From the IMG/VR virus record IMGVR_UViG_3300045738_002441, positions 1-42,955 of that record: 42,955 nt of DNA; one strand, given 5' to 3'. The notes beneath the pieces were generated by a model. That model made no database searches. It was not told where the DNA came from and worked only from the letters and a program-made list of their open reading frames with translations. Source of the DNA: a virus. Position 1 is the stretch's first letter. Every line of letters begins with the position of its first letter. Both the position numbers and the translations under genes were made by a program. Below, piece by piece: positions 27,502 to 37,322 of the stretch.

Positions 27502-27636
27502 ATGTCCGATTGGCGGCTCATGACGCCCGCCGATTGGTCCCTTTTTGTCGAGGGTTGGAACGAATCCCACGCAGGCGAAACAACTGCCCCGCCCACTTGG
27601 GAGCAGTTCGAGGAATTGAAGGCAAAGCATGGCTGA
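27502..27636 (+). CDS. tail chaperone second part (T domain), 44 aa
   Basis: From ATG 27502: MSDWRLMTPADWSLFVEGWN, ending E-Q-F-E-E-L-K-A-K-H-G. This W-R-L-M-T-P-x-D-W form is the short GTA-type chaperone partner. There is no clear Shine-Dalgarno, but the frame is continuous with 27409 upstream, so it is probably made as the frameshift fusion. Its end overlaps the tape measure start. Confidence 0.8.
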   Translation: MSDWRLMTPADWSLFVEGWNESHAGETTAPPTWEQFEELKAKHG

Positions 27637-29974
27637 ACCAACTGAACGCATTGCCATCCTGCTTGAACTTGAGCAGCAGGCATTCGAGAAGAAAGCCAAG
27701 TCGGCAGGCGCGGCCATTGATCGACTTGAGCGCAAGTTCACGCCCCTTGCGGCGGCAGAGGCGAAGCTGGAAAAGCAGCAACTCCGCTTTAACGCGGCGC
27801 TTGAAGCTGGCACGATTGACGCGGCACAGCACGCTAAGGGCATGGACCTTGTGCAGCGTGAGTATGACCAGACGATTGCAAGATCCAAGAAGGTCACCAG
27901 CAATGTAGTTGCGATGAATAGCGCAGTCGCGGCGCAAACAGGCTTCATGGCCCGAAATCGCAACCTCTTTCAGCAGGGTGGCTATCAGGTCGGTGACTTC
28001 GCTGTGCAGGTTCAGGGTGGCACATCGGCGCTCACGGCCTTCACGCAGCAAGGTTCTCAGTTCCTCGGCATCTTCGGCCCTTGGGGCGCAGTGATGGGCG
28101 CTATATTGGCGGTTGGTGCGCCGTTGGCTGGGGTTCTGTGGAACCTTGGCGACGCAACAGAGGAAACCAAGGAAAAGGCCAAGACCTTTACGGAACGCCT
28201 GGGCGAGGCAGACGCGGCGCTGGCTGCTATGTCGTCAACAGCGGCCAACGTCTCGGACCTCGAAACGCTGCGCCAGAAATACGGCGAACTGACGCAAGAA
28301 GTGCAGGACATGGCCTTGGCCCTGCTCGATATTGACAGGCGCGAGGCCGTGGCGAAGGTCAGCGGCGTTATCACCGAAGTTACGGCGCAGATCGCCAAGG
28401 CGGCGGAATCGACGGCAGGCACGGTGTCCGCCGCTCTTGCCAGTGCGGGCACCGACGCGGGCATTGAGGCTGCGGAGGAAGTCAAGCGCGAGATTGAACG
28501 TCTGGAACTGGATATTTCGCTGTTTGAGAACACGGGGCAACCCGTGCCGCAAGCACTTCTGACACAACTTGTGGAAATGAAAGAAGAACTAGCCGCTGTT
28601 GAGGGCCGGTTTGAAGGCATCGGCACGCTGGTTAATGAAATCAACGTATCGCCAGACTTGCTGAAACAAATCTCCGAAGCTCAAGCGGGACTGGAAGCGG
28701 CTCGAGATGCTGGCGACTTCTCTGCGATGGCTGATCAGCTTGGCGCAATCCGCGATCTACTGATTGAAGCGGGCGATACGGTAAACCAAGACGTGCTTGA
28801 CGGCGTGACGAATGCCGAAGCTGTAGCCCGTGAAATGGCGACTCGACTGGATGAAGGCAAGGAGGCGGCGGAAGGGATAGCCCGTGTTGACCTTGCTGGG
28901 GGGATTTCAGCGGGGGTCGATGAGGCGGCGAAGCTGGCAAAGAACTTCGGCATAGCTTTGAATCTAGCGCGGCAGATTGCAGCAGAGCAAGCAGCACCGG
29001 AAAAGCCTAAACTTGGCTACAACTTAGATGGTGGCGGTCGCAACCCAATCCCCAATGATGTGACTAACGCCAAGCTCGGATTTGGCAAGCTTGGCGTTAA
29101 AAACCCACCGACCACGCGGTTTGACGTGCCTAACCTTTCTGGTTCGGGTGGTGTCGCCGATTTGGCAAGCGGTGGCGGGTCGTCTGGTGGTGGCCGGTCC
29201 CGTTCTGGATCTGGGGGCCGCTCTGGTGGGCGCGATCAAGAGCCACTGTTCAGCATCGCAGAAGACGAACTGGAAAAGCTCAAGCGTTCTATGGAAATGC
29301 TGGGCAAATCCAAGGGCGAGGTTGCGGCGCTTACCGTCAAGCACAAGCTGCTAGACGAGGCAAAAAAGCGCGGCCTTGATATCACCGAAGAACTGACTGC
29401 TCAGATTGACGCGGAGGCGGGCGCGGTTGGCAAGCTGGCCGAGGAATACGACCTTGCCCGCGACAAGATCGCCGCAATGGAGAAAATCCAAGGCGAGTTC
29501 AAGGACAGCGTGATTGACGCGGCTATGGGCGGCGTTGACGCAATGGACGCCTTCACAAACAGCATCAAGCGGGCGGCTTTGGAATATCTGCTGTTCGGTG
29601 AGGGCATGTTTGCGGGCGGCGGCAGTAAGTCGGGCGGCGGCTTCGGCGGTCTGCTTGGCGGCGTCTTCGCTGGAATGTTTGACAAGGGCGGCAAAATTCC
29701 GTCCGGCAAGTTCGGCATTGCGGGCGAGAACGGCCCCGAAATCGTGCGCGGCCCCGCTATGGTCACATCGACCAGAGCAACGGCTGCTGCAATGCAGAGC
29801 GGCGGCGGTCAAATGGACGTGCGCGTGTACGTCGATGATGATGGCAACTGGCAAGCCAAGGTTGAGCAAATCAGCGGCGGCGTGGTGCAGAACGCGGCCC
29901 CCGGCATTGTCGGCCAATCCGTCAACGCTTCGCAGCGATCCTTCAAGAACAGCAAATCGGGGTGGTCACCATAA
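27629..29974 (+). CDS. tail tape measure protein
   Basis: 781 residues. A coiled N-terminus, a hydrophobic stretch (W-G-A-V-M-G-A-I-L-A-V-G-A-P-L-A-G-V-L, about 152-170), long helical regions, a Gly/Ser-rich linker (about 505-540) and a second coiled region. The C-terminus has G-G-G-F-G-G-L-L-G-G-V-F-A-G-M-F-D-K-G-G and F-G-I-A-G-E-N-G-P-E-I-V, usual in lambdoid-type tape measures. It sets tail length and passes DNA. Confidence 0.95.
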   Translation: MAEPTERIAILLELEQQAFEKKAKSAGAAIDRLERKFTPLAAAEAKLEKQQLRFNAALEAGTIDAAQHAKGMDLVQREYDQTIARSKKVTSNVVAMNSAVAAQTGFMARNRNLFQQGGYQVGDFAVQVQGGTSALTAFTQQGSQFLGIFGPWGAVMGAILAVGAPLAGVLWNLGDATEETKEKAKTFTERLGEADAALAAMSSTAANVSDLETLRQKYGELTQEVQDMALALLDIDRREAVAKVSGVITEVTAQIAKAAESTAGTVSAALASAGTDAGIEAAEEVKREIERLELDISLFENTGQPVPQALLTQLVEMKEELAAVEGRFEGIGTLVNEINVSPDLLKQISEAQAGLEAARDAGDFSAMADQLGAIRDLLIEAGDTVNQDVLDGVTNAEAVAREMATRLDEGKEAAEGIARVDLAGGISAGVDEAAKLAKNFGIALNLARQIAAEQAAPEKPKLGYNLDGGGRNPIPNDVTNAKLGFGKLGVKNPPTTRFDVPNLSGSGGVADLASGGGSSGGGRSRSGSGGRSGGRDQEPLFSIAEDELEKLKRSMEMLGKSKGEVAALTVKHKLLDEAKKRGLDITEELTAQIDAEAGAVGKLAEEYDLARDKIAAMEKIQGEFKDSVIDAAMGGVDAMDAFTNSIKRAALEYLLFGEGMFAGGGSKSGGGFGGLLGGVFAGMFDKGGKIPSGKFGIAGENGPEIVRGPAMVTSTRATAAAMQSGGGQMDVRVYVDDDGNWQAKVEQISGGVVQNAAPGIVGQSVNASQRSFKNSKSGWSP

Positions 29975-30726
29975 TGACAGACGTTATCGCATGGCCCCCG
30001 TTCCAGCTTACCGGCTGGGAGTTGGCCGAGGTCTATCCGCAATCTCGCTCTGTCGGGCTGATCGAGGGCAGGCCACGCACATCATCTGCGCAGCGGGCGC
30101 GGCGCGTGGCGACAGCCAACGTGACGGGCATCGGCACAGATCACGCGGGCGCTGGCTATGTGCGGATGCTCAACCGCATGTGGGCGGGCAAGCCTAACCT
30201 CGTGCGCGTCGAGGCGTGTTCAACGCTGTGGCATCTTGCACGCGGCGGCTATGACCTGCGCAACAACGTGCTGGAATGGACCGACGACGGAACGGACCTG
30301 CTATGGACGGCGGGCGGCGTGGGTCTGCTATGGGGCGACGGGGCGTATGCGCTGCAAGGCGAACCGGCAACGGATGGCGGATGGCATAGCCTGACCGTCT
30401 CCGGCCTGCCTCCTTCGCGTATCGTGGCGCGGCCATCTGAGCTTATCAGCGTGACCGATGGCACAACGACCGAAAGCGCGTATGTGTTGACGGTTGCGCG
30501 TTCGGATGCGTCCGGCGTGGCGACGATCCGCACAGACAAGCCCGAAGCGTTCACCCTGACGGGGCTGGTAAGCATCGGGCAGCGCGAGAATATCGTGTTT
30601 GAAGCGGCGGGCGTTCCCCGTTCGGTGCAGGGTGTGACGGGAACCTTTGGCTACCAGTGGGACTTCCGCGAGGTGTTCGAGGACGAATACAGCGACGGAT
30701 GGACGGAGGTGAACCCGTGGGCTTGA
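29974..30726 (+). CDS. distal tail protein (250 aa)
   Basis: Starts MTDVIAWPPFQLTGWELAEV at a TAATG overlap with the tape measure gene. S-R-S-V-G-L-I-E-G-R-P-R-T-S-S-A-Q-R-A-R-R-V near 24-45 is a recurring opening of alphaproteobacterial tail proteins at this position. It ends with an acidic W-D-F-R-E-V-F-E-D-E-Y tail. By position it corresponds to Dit-like proteins that start the tail tip. Confidence 0.75.
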   Translation: MTDVIAWPPFQLTGWELAEVYPQSRSVGLIEGRPRTSSAQRARRVATANVTGIGTDHAGAGYVRMLNRMWAGKPNLVRVEACSTLWHLARGGYDLRNNVLEWTDDGTDLLWTAGGVGLLWGDGAYALQGEPATDGGWHSLTVSGLPPSRIVARPSELISVTDGTTTESAYVLTVARSDASGVATIRTDKPEAFTLTGLVSIGQRENIVFEAAGVPRSVQGVTGTFGYQWDFREVFEDEYSDGWTEVNPWA

Positions 30727-31298
30727 CGCGCGGAGCCACGGCGGGTCTGATTGACGACCTCAAGGGCCACTTCCACCCCGTTCTCCTGACGTATGCCGAT
30801 TGGCCGGGCGAGGAAATCCGCTTGCACACGGGCGCGGGGAACCTGTCATGGGATGGGGAAACGTGGATGGGCGCGGGCAAGCTCGTGCAATTCACGGCCC
30901 CGATGGAGCAAGGCGGGCTGGCAACGTCTGAGGCAACGGTACGGGTCGCGGCAACCGTCGAGGATATGCTGGGCGAACGCGGCAAGATTATCCGCAACCG
31001 CGATTTAACCGTCTGGTTTGCGACCACGACGACAGCAGGCGGCAACGTGCTGAAAGCTGACCCCGTGGAACTGTTCACAGGCTACTTCGACAGCCGCACA
31101 GGGGCGCTGACACGCTCAGACGGTGGCTTGGCGCATGACATGGTGCTGGGGCTAGGCATTGGCCCCTCTGCGCGGTCTTCGGCGTCGATCACACACAGCT
31201 ATGAGGACCAGATCGCCAAATATCCCGGCGATACGGCGGGGCGGCACGTCCAGAACGCCAACAAACTGCGGTTCAACCCTCAACAGTGGCCCGAATAA
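30717..31298 (+). CDS. DUF2163-like tail tip protein
   Basis: 193 residues from GTG 30717, after a GGAGG. L-I-D-D-L-K-G-H-F-H-P-V-L-L-T-Y-A, L-S-W-D-G-E-T-W-M-G-A-G-K-L-V and F-T-G-Y-F-D-S are the visible motifs. Proteins with this layout between distal tail and peptidase genes are tail hub components in siphophages and GTAs. The DUF2163 assignment is moderate because the C-terminal half is short. Confidence 0.7.
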   Translation: MGLTRGATAGLIDDLKGHFHPVLLTYADWPGEEIRLHTGAGNLSWDGETWMGAGKLVQFTAPMEQGGLATSEATVRVAATVEDMLGERGKIIRNRDLTVWFATTTTAGGNVLKADPVELFTGYFDSRTGALTRSDGGLAHDMVLGLGIGPSARSSASITHSYEDQIAKYPGDTAGRHVQNANKLRFNPQQWPE

Positions 31299-31690
31299 CA
31301 GAACGGGCGGCTTTCAACGCTGCCTTTGATAGCCTGCGCGATCCGTTCGCGTGGGGCCTTCGGCGCGACTGTACGGCAGCTTGTGTGGCCTTCGAGGCAT
31401 TGCACGGCGCTGACCCCCTTGAGGGGTGCGCAGACGACTACAGCACCGCCATAGGCGCGGCGCGGATACTTAAGCGGGCAGGCGGCTATCTCGCATGGTG
31501 CGAGGCGACGTTTGACCTACCGCACACCACCACACCCAAGGCGGGCGACCTAGCCCTCATTGCAAGCGCTGACACGTTCGGCGCGGCCTTGGCGATCTGC
31601 ATTCAATCCGGCGAATACGCCGCGAAGACGGAGGCCGGAATGGCAATAGTGAAGGCCGATATTCTGGGGGCGTGGACATGCCGTTTGTAG
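31286..31690 (+). CDS. DUF6950 / NlpC-P60-like tail protein
   Basis: 134 residues: D-P-F-A-W-G-L-R-R-D-C-T-A-A-C-V near 18-33, with Cys in the position of the NlpC/P60 nucleophile region. The segment T-P-K-A-G-D-L-A-L-I and a closing G-A-W-T-C-R-L follow. This is the DUF6950 pattern of phage tail proteins. In related tails the position is held by a peptidoglycan peptidase used in entry. The catalytic His is not obvious, so activity is uncertain. Confidence 0.75.
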   Translation: MARITERAAFNAAFDSLRDPFAWGLRRDCTAACVAFEALHGADPLEGCADDYSTAIGAARILKRAGGYLAWCEATFDLPHTTTPKAGDLALIASADTFGAALAICIQSGEYAAKTEAGMAIVKADILGAWTCRL

Positions 31691-33876
31691 CTCCAGCATT
31701 TGCCGCGATTGGCGGCGCTTTGGCCACTGCTGGTGCCGCCATTGGTGCCTTTACAGGGTTGGGCGCGGCGTTTGGGGCGGCAGTTGTCAACTTCGGCGTG
31801 TCATTTCTTATCAACACAGCCGTGTCGGCCATCTTCGGCAAGACGCCGAGCATGAAGGCGCAGGACGTTTCCCGCGATCTGGCGCAGCCCTCTTCGGCCC
31901 CCGCTTATCGTTTTGTCTACGGCGAGACGCGGGCGACAGGCACGCCGGTAGGTACGCCCGTGAAGGGGAATTACATCTGGGGTGCTTGGCTGCTCAATTC
32001 ACGGCCATCTGATCTGTCTACGTTCACGCTGTACCTAGATAAGCGCGAAGTTGTTCTTCAGGGTGACGCGTTTGATATGGACGGTCCGGGCGCTGAGGCA
32101 ACCGAAGAGCCGTTCCGCAAGGATATCGGTCTGTTCCTTGGTGCTTTGGGTATCAACCACGTCAACGCTTGGATAAGCCGTGGCGACCAAACATCGCCCC
32201 CCGCCGAGTTCCTGGAAGATGCGGCGTATGAAGAAGGGGAGCGCGACGACCTTTGGAAGGCGACCGACGCATGGCGCGGCTGCACCATCATCTGGCTAAA
32301 GCTACGCGCAGGGGAAAGCGGAAGCCGTCAAGAGCGTTGGCCGTCTACGCCGCCAATGGTAGAAGTTGAGGGTCGCTTCTCACTGATAGAAGACCCGCGC
32401 ACGGGCGTCACCGGATGGAGCGAAAACCACGCGCTTTGCGTTCGTGACGCGCTGATGAATAACCCGATCCGAGGCTACCGCGCTGGGCAGTTGCATGAGA
32501 GCCTGAGCGTCGGTGGCCCGAACGCATGTGATGAAAACGTAGCGCTCAATTCAGGCGGCAGCGAAAAGCGGTATGTTTGTGCGGGAACGCTGGTTTTCAA
32601 CGAAGGCGAGATCGAGGACCAGCTCAACCCGATGATGATTAGCGGCGCGGCTGACTTTATCCGCGTGGGTGGAAAGCTGGGCTATGCTGCGGGCGTCTAT
32701 CGTGAGCCTACCGAAACGCTGAACTACCTACTTGGCGAGGGCTTCGAGTTCCCCGACATGCTTCCGGGGGCTGAGCTGGTGAACCAATTGCGCGTTAGCT
32801 ACCTCTCGGCATCGCGCGGCTACGAGACAGCCGATCTGACACCGTGGGACATTCCAGGCGCTCTGGCTGCTGACGGCGGGGTTCCTGCGGTCAAGACCGT
32901 TGATCTGCCGTTCTGCCCTTCGGCAACGCAAGCAATGCGGGTGCGTAAAATCACCGGCCTACGCCAACGCAGACAAGAGCGCATACAGGGCGGCACGCTG
33001 CCCCCAGAAGCGTTTAACCTTGTGGGCGGGGCGACGGTCACCATTGCGCTGCCATCGCCATATGACGCGCTTGACGGCGTTTATGAAATCGAAGGCATCC
33101 ACCCCGGCCTAGACCCGATTGGCGAAAGCGGGGAAGTCGCCATGCGCCTGCCTGCGTCCTTGGTCAAGCATGACGCGGCTATCTATGCGTGGACGCCCGC
33201 GACCGACGAAGAGGAGGTCTTTGACGAGGAGTACGACGGCGAACGGAAGGGTACGGCTGAACCCGGCGCGATCAGCGTCACAACGGGAGACGCGGTAAAC
33301 CTAGACACGGGCGGCACGATCATTCCCCGTATCCGCTTTGCGTTTCCACCGTCCACCTCAAGCGTCACGGGATATGAATGGGAATACCGCCCTGATGGCG
33401 GAGATTATCAGTCAGGCGGGCTGATCGGCAAGGACGTGAGCGACGGCTCAGGGCAGGCGTTTGGCTATCTCAGCGGCACGCCGGGGCAGTTGTACGATAT
33501 CCGCGTCCGCGCAATCGGCGTGAACGGGACATCTGATTGGGTGGATATCACGGGCGTTACCCCCGTTGTCGATATCGTCATTGATATCCCGATTGAGGGC
33601 GCAGCGGTTGGCGGTGCTGGCGAAATCACGGTCAGCTTCCGCACGCCAAATGATCCCGACTTCCGCGCTATCGAAATCTACGGCAGCGACACAGACGACA
33701 GCGGCGCGGCCAGCCTGATCGGCACCGCCATTTACACCAGCCAGAATACAATCGTGAGCATTAACGAGGGCAGCTTAGGCACCTCCGTTACCCGCTATTA
33801 CTTCGCCCGCTCTCGGGGCGAATACGCCAGCGCATCGGCATTCACCGACAGCGTTTCAGCCACAACTGACCCCTAA
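31678..33876 (+). CDS. tail tip attachment protein (J-like)
   Basis: 732 residues from ATG 31678, chosen because GGGGG lies seven bases upstream (GTG 31672 is an alternative). A Gly/Ala-rich hydrophobic start (about 5-45), the hub domain (A-Y-R-F-V-Y-G-E-T-R-A-T-G onward), and a fibronectin-III-like part (about 530-640: Y-E-W-E-Y-R-P-D-G-G, Y-D-I-R-V-R-A-I-G). It should form the tail tip and contact the host. Confidence 0.9.
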   Translation: MPFVAPAFAAIGGALATAGAAIGAFTGLGAAFGAAVVNFGVSFLINTAVSAIFGKTPSMKAQDVSRDLAQPSSAPAYRFVYGETRATGTPVGTPVKGNYIWGAWLLNSRPSDLSTFTLYLDKREVVLQGDAFDMDGPGAEATEEPFRKDIGLFLGALGINHVNAWISRGDQTSPPAEFLEDAAYEEGERDDLWKATDAWRGCTIIWLKLRAGESGSRQERWPSTPPMVEVEGRFSLIEDPRTGVTGWSENHALCVRDALMNNPIRGYRAGQLHESLSVGGPNACDENVALNSGGSEKRYVCAGTLVFNEGEIEDQLNPMMISGAADFIRVGGKLGYAAGVYREPTETLNYLLGEGFEFPDMLPGAELVNQLRVSYLSASRGYETADLTPWDIPGALAADGGVPAVKTVDLPFCPSATQAMRVRKITGLRQRRQERIQGGTLPPEAFNLVGGATVTIALPSPYDALDGVYEIEGIHPGLDPIGESGEVAMRLPASLVKHDAAIYAWTPATDEEEVFDEEYDGERKGTAEPGAISVTTGDAVNLDTGGTIIPRIRFAFPPSTSSVTGYEWEYRPDGGDYQSGGLIGKDVSDGSGQAFGYLSGTPGQLYDIRVRAIGVNGTSDWVDITGVTPVVDIVIDIPIEGAAVGGAGEITVSFRTPNDPDFRAIEIYGSDTDDSGAASLIGTAIYTSQNTIVSINEGSLGTSVTRYYFARSRGEYASASAFTDSVSATTDP

Positions 33877-33890
33877 ATTTCGGAGGCACC

Positions 33891-36008
33891 ATGCCAGCAC
33901 CTATTTTCAGCCTGCCCGTAACGGGGTCGGACCCAAAAGCGACGACTAAGCAACTGCTTGAAAGCAATGTGAACGCTGTTCTTGCTGCGCTCTATGGAGA
34001 GATTGCAACCATTGCGACGGGGCTAAACCCACGCGGCGGCTGGGATGCCTCAAGCGGGGCGTTTCCTTCTGGCTCAAAGAAGGGCGACTATTGGATCGTA
34101 TCTGACGCGGGCACGACGGATGGACAGGGCTTTATTGTCGGTGATTGGCTTGTCGCTCTGGTTAACAACGCCTCGACCTCCGCTTACGCCGAAAACTGGT
34201 TCCGCGCCGATTATTCTACAGTTACGCCCAAGGAATACGCGACCATTGCTGACCTCGCTTTGGCGGATGATGCTATTGACGGCATGACGAAGGCAGTTGT
34301 GGACGGCTTCAACGGTGAACGCGAATACTTTACGTTCGTCGCAGGCAGCACCCTAACCGCAGACGGGGCGCTTGTCGTGGATGGCGTCGGCGGGCAGTGG
34401 GTGAGTAAGCGGACGGTGTATGCGGACTTTGCCGAGTTTATTGGGGATGCACGGACGTTCGCGGCGGGTACGGAGCTAGTCATTCCGTCTATTGGTTTTT
34501 ACCTTGCCAAGGCGTCAACGGGCAGCCTCGGACAGCCTAACGCGGGCGGGCAAGAATTTGATGTGGTACTTGGGCCAAACGGCTATAACGTTAAGCAATT
34601 CGGCGCTGTTGCTGATTACAATGTTACTACTGGGGTGGGCACGAATAACTCCCCATTCTTCCAACGTGCCTTGGACTTGGCAAATAATTCCGCCGATTTT
34701 GGTTCTGCACCCCAAGTAGTATACGCCCCTGCGGGCCGCTATCTGATCGGCACGTCGCTAAACGCCACCAACCGAATTTCGGGCTGCACTATTCGCGGCG
34801 AGTCCGGGTTTAAGATTTCGTCGGTACAAGTGGGTACGCGGCTTTACGGCAATACAGGTGACGTGCCTGTGATCGACATGATTGGCACACAGCACGGTCG
34901 CCTTGAAAACCTTGCCATCAGCACAGCGGACAACGCCGACAACCCATCCACAGTTGGCCTGTATAACGCTCGATCCACCACCAGTCAGTATGCGCAGTTC
35001 TGCGTTGTCGATAACTGCACCATTGATATGTCGTCTAACCCTGCGGCTAACGGCGGCATGGGTTCGGTGGGCATCTGTAACGTAGCCGCTGAAATTTTCA
35101 CGCTGCGCGATACTTACGCAAAAGGTGACACGGGTTTCTATTTTGGCAACACAAACATCTTTGGCATCGTGTCGGCATACCAGACGCAGGGCGGGCCTAC
35201 GTCCTGTTCGACCGTCTACTTTGAAGGCAGCACTGTAGTCCACAGCTATAACATCATCGGCGCTCCACTGGTTGCGCGCGGTGCGGCCTTCATGAATGGG
35301 GCGGTTTACACGGCAAACAGTTCAAACGGCGCAGGCTCACGCGGCTTTGACTTCATCGGCAAACAGTGGGGCCATAAGCTGCGCATCTTCGTTGAGTTCT
35401 CGCAACGGTTCGGTAAGTGCGAAAGCCTCGCTGACTGTCAGCTTGATATTCTCGGATCGGTGTCAAACAAAGAGCGCTACCTAGAATCCAGCGCCAGCTT
35501 TAACGGGTTCACCAATACCGAAATCAAGTTCCTCACTACATTTGACCACACGATTGTTGCGCCTGACTACTGGCTGAAGAACAACGCTGGCGATATTTGC
35601 CGGAACCTCAAAATCCTAGCCCCCGCTGCGCCTGCTATCCGGTTCACAGTCCCGACAGCCACAAGTACCAACCTGCTCAACTGTGAGTTCGTGTCGAACA
35701 GTAGCAACGGGAACAGCATTAGCCGGACGCAATTCATCACGCGGACCAGCGACTATACAGAGGTTCCTTGGCGCATGGGTTCGCAACGCTTTTGGGTCGA
35801 TGACTTTGGGATGCTCCGGCAGAAACCATCTGCTGACCCGGCCAGCGCGACGGACGGCTTGCCGCTGGCTAAGCTGGTGTCACCTCCTGCATCTGCTACG
35901 GCTGCGGGCGCACCCGGCCAGTGGGCACGTAGCGTAACCTATCTATACATCTACACCGGAGACGGAACCACCCATACATGGGTGCGGGCCGCTGTCGCGA
36001 CATGGTGA
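33891..36008 (+). CDS. tailspike with pectate-lyase-like beta-helix
   Basis: 705 residues. The N-terminal module (residues 1-110) has G-G-W-D-A-S-S-G and G-D-Y-W-I-V-S, common in virion-attached spikes. The beta-helix starts at N-V-K-Q-F-G-A-V-A-D-Y near 224. The C-terminal S-P-P-A-S-A-T-A-A-G-A-P-G-Q, with Y-L-Y-I-Y-T-G and W-V-R-A-A-V-A-T-W, is a known short capping motif. Such spikes bind or cut surface polysaccharide. It lies directly before an EpsG/Wzy-like gene. Confidence 0.88.
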   Translation: MPAPIFSLPVTGSDPKATTKQLLESNVNAVLAALYGEIATIATGLNPRGGWDASSGAFPSGSKKGDYWIVSDAGTTDGQGFIVGDWLVALVNNASTSAYAENWFRADYSTVTPKEYATIADLALADDAIDGMTKAVVDGFNGEREYFTFVAGSTLTADGALVVDGVGGQWVSKRTVYADFAEFIGDARTFAAGTELVIPSIGFYLAKASTGSLGQPNAGGQEFDVVLGPNGYNVKQFGAVADYNVTTGVGTNNSPFFQRALDLANNSADFGSAPQVVYAPAGRYLIGTSLNATNRISGCTIRGESGFKISSVQVGTRLYGNTGDVPVIDMIGTQHGRLENLAISTADNADNPSTVGLYNARSTTSQYAQFCVVDNCTIDMSSNPAANGGMGSVGICNVAAEIFTLRDTYAKGDTGFYFGNTNIFGIVSAYQTQGGPTSCSTVYFEGSTVVHSYNIIGAPLVARGAAFMNGAVYTANSSNGAGSRGFDFIGKQWGHKLRIFVEFSQRFGKCESLADCQLDILGSVSNKERYLESSASFNGFTNTEIKFLTTFDHTIVAPDYWLKNNAGDICRNLKILAPAAPAIRFTVPTATSTNLLNCEFVSNSSNGNSISRTQFITRTSDYTEVPWRMGSQRFWVDDFGMLRQKPSADPASATDGLPLAKLVSPPASATAAGAPGQWARSVTYLYIYTGDGTTHTWVRAAVATW

Positions 36009-36061
36009 CAAATTGCGGCTCGGCACTCTTGTATTTCGGGGCAAAAACAGCGAGGTAAAAT

Positions 36062-37120
36062 GTGATATCTTTGGGGGTGGCTTTGAATATTTACGTGGGG
36101 ATCTACGCTGCGGTCATTATTCTTGGCCTAAGCGTTCATCGGAAAGCTAAATTGCAGGCCGCTTGTGCAAGCGTATTGCTGTTATCTCTGTTCGCATTCT
36201 CTGCCTTTCGGTTTGAGGTTGGGTGCGATTGGTTCACCTACGAAATGCTGTTCGATTTATATTCAACCTTCCCCTTATGGGAGGCGTTGGCCACTCGGGA
36301 ACCTGGGTTCTATTCGATGCTGTCCATATTGGGGTGGATGGACATGCCATATGTTTGGGCGAACATTCTGACTACAGCGGTGCTGTGTTTGGGGGTCTAT
36401 ACGCTTTCAAAAACTCAGCCCAACCGTTTGGGGTTTGTCCTTCTATGCTTCCCTTTTCTGTTCATCGTCATGGCCATGTCTGGGATCAGGCAAGCCGCCG
36501 CTATTGGCTTCATTTGCATTGCGCTTTATCATGTATTCAACCGCAAACTTATGGTCGCGCTGATTTGGGTCATTCTGGCTACTGCGTTCCACAATAGCTC
36601 TGCGGTATTTTTCCTGTTCATCCCCTTCATATCAATTCAGAAAACGCGATATAAGATAATGTTCCTATCGGTGGTTGGGCCGATTGTAGCATAATTGATT
36701 TTACGGTCAGCCGCGTTTGATATCGCCTTAGATAGGTACGTTGACACTGGGTTTGACGCTGCTGGTGCTTATGCGCGTATTTCACTGCTAGGCATTTCAT
36801 CAGCCATGATGTTGTTCTACCGTAAGCGCTGGCGTTCCAGATTTCCCGAAGACTACAGGTTTATCGTAGTCGCGGCATTTGCGATGCTACTGCTGGTTCC
36901 GTTGACGGCCTTTTCGACCGTGATAGGCGACCGCATCGGGTACTACTTCACCCCGCTACAGGCCATCATTTTTTCTAGAATGGTTTACTTGGAAAAGGGT
37001 TTGACGCAAATTTATGTAGGTTCCCTCCCATACGTTATGATGGGGGCGGCGCTCTACGTTTGGACTACGCGGTCGTCACTTTTCCAATCGTGCTACCTGC
37101 CATATCAAACCGTATTTTGA
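36062..37120 (+). pseudogene. EpsG/Wzy-like polysaccharide polymerase, split by an in-frame TAA
   Basis: A multi-span membrane protein of about 352 codons from GTG 36062 (after GAGG). F-R-F-E-V-G-C-D-W-F-T-Y-E and S-G-I-R-Q-A-A-A-I-G with A-F-H-N-S-S-A are EpsG-family marks. A TAA at 36692-36694 breaks it into 210 codons and a 142-codon remainder in the same frame, which continues the membrane pattern. Without it the length fits the family. It is more AT-rich than the tail genes. Probably a serotype-conversion gene now disabled, unless the stop is read through. Confidence 0.8.
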
Positions 37121-37136
37121 TCGCATCAATTTTATA

Positions 37137-37182
37137 AGCCTCACGACGCTCCCTAAACCATTGCCTGCGACGCCGTGAGGCT
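37137..37182. repeat. 9-bp inverted repeat before the lysis genes
   Basis: AGCCTCACG (37137-37145) is mirrored by CGTGAGGCT (37174-37182) with 28 nt between. On the minus strand it is followed by TTATAAAATT. It may end antisense transcription or mark a regulatory site between the polymerase gene and the lysis cassette. Confidence 0.4.
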
Positions 37183-37226
37183 GCGCGCGGTGGCCGATCT
37201 CCTACCCCCCCCGAAAGGAACCCGAC

Positions 37227-37322
37227 ATGACCAATTCCAGCGCCTCGGCGTTGCCAATATCCGTGCGCGTTGCTCTTGAGGTGGCGCGTGCGGCCCATTC
37301 TGCATGGAGAAATCATGGATAA
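37227..37322 (+). CDS. 31-aa leader peptide of the endolysin gene
   Basis: MTNSSASALPISVRVALEVA and 11 further residues, with AAAGGA seven bases upstream. It ends inside the first codons of the endolysin gene (overlap 37315-37322). The peptide is polar-helical, with no signal. It may couple endolysin translation; this is a small frame, so chance is possible. Confidence 0.4.
   Translation: MTNSSASALPISVRVALEVARAAHSAWRNHG

Noticed and set aside
27081-27683. 200-aa minus-strand frame over the tail chaperone and tape measure start
   Set aside because: Overlaps three recognised tail genes and has shadow composition.
18163-31690. A gene transfer agent cluster
   Set aside because: Although the tail chaperone and some tail genes resemble GTA genes, the window has integrase, immunity region, replication genes and tailspike, so it is a temperate phage.
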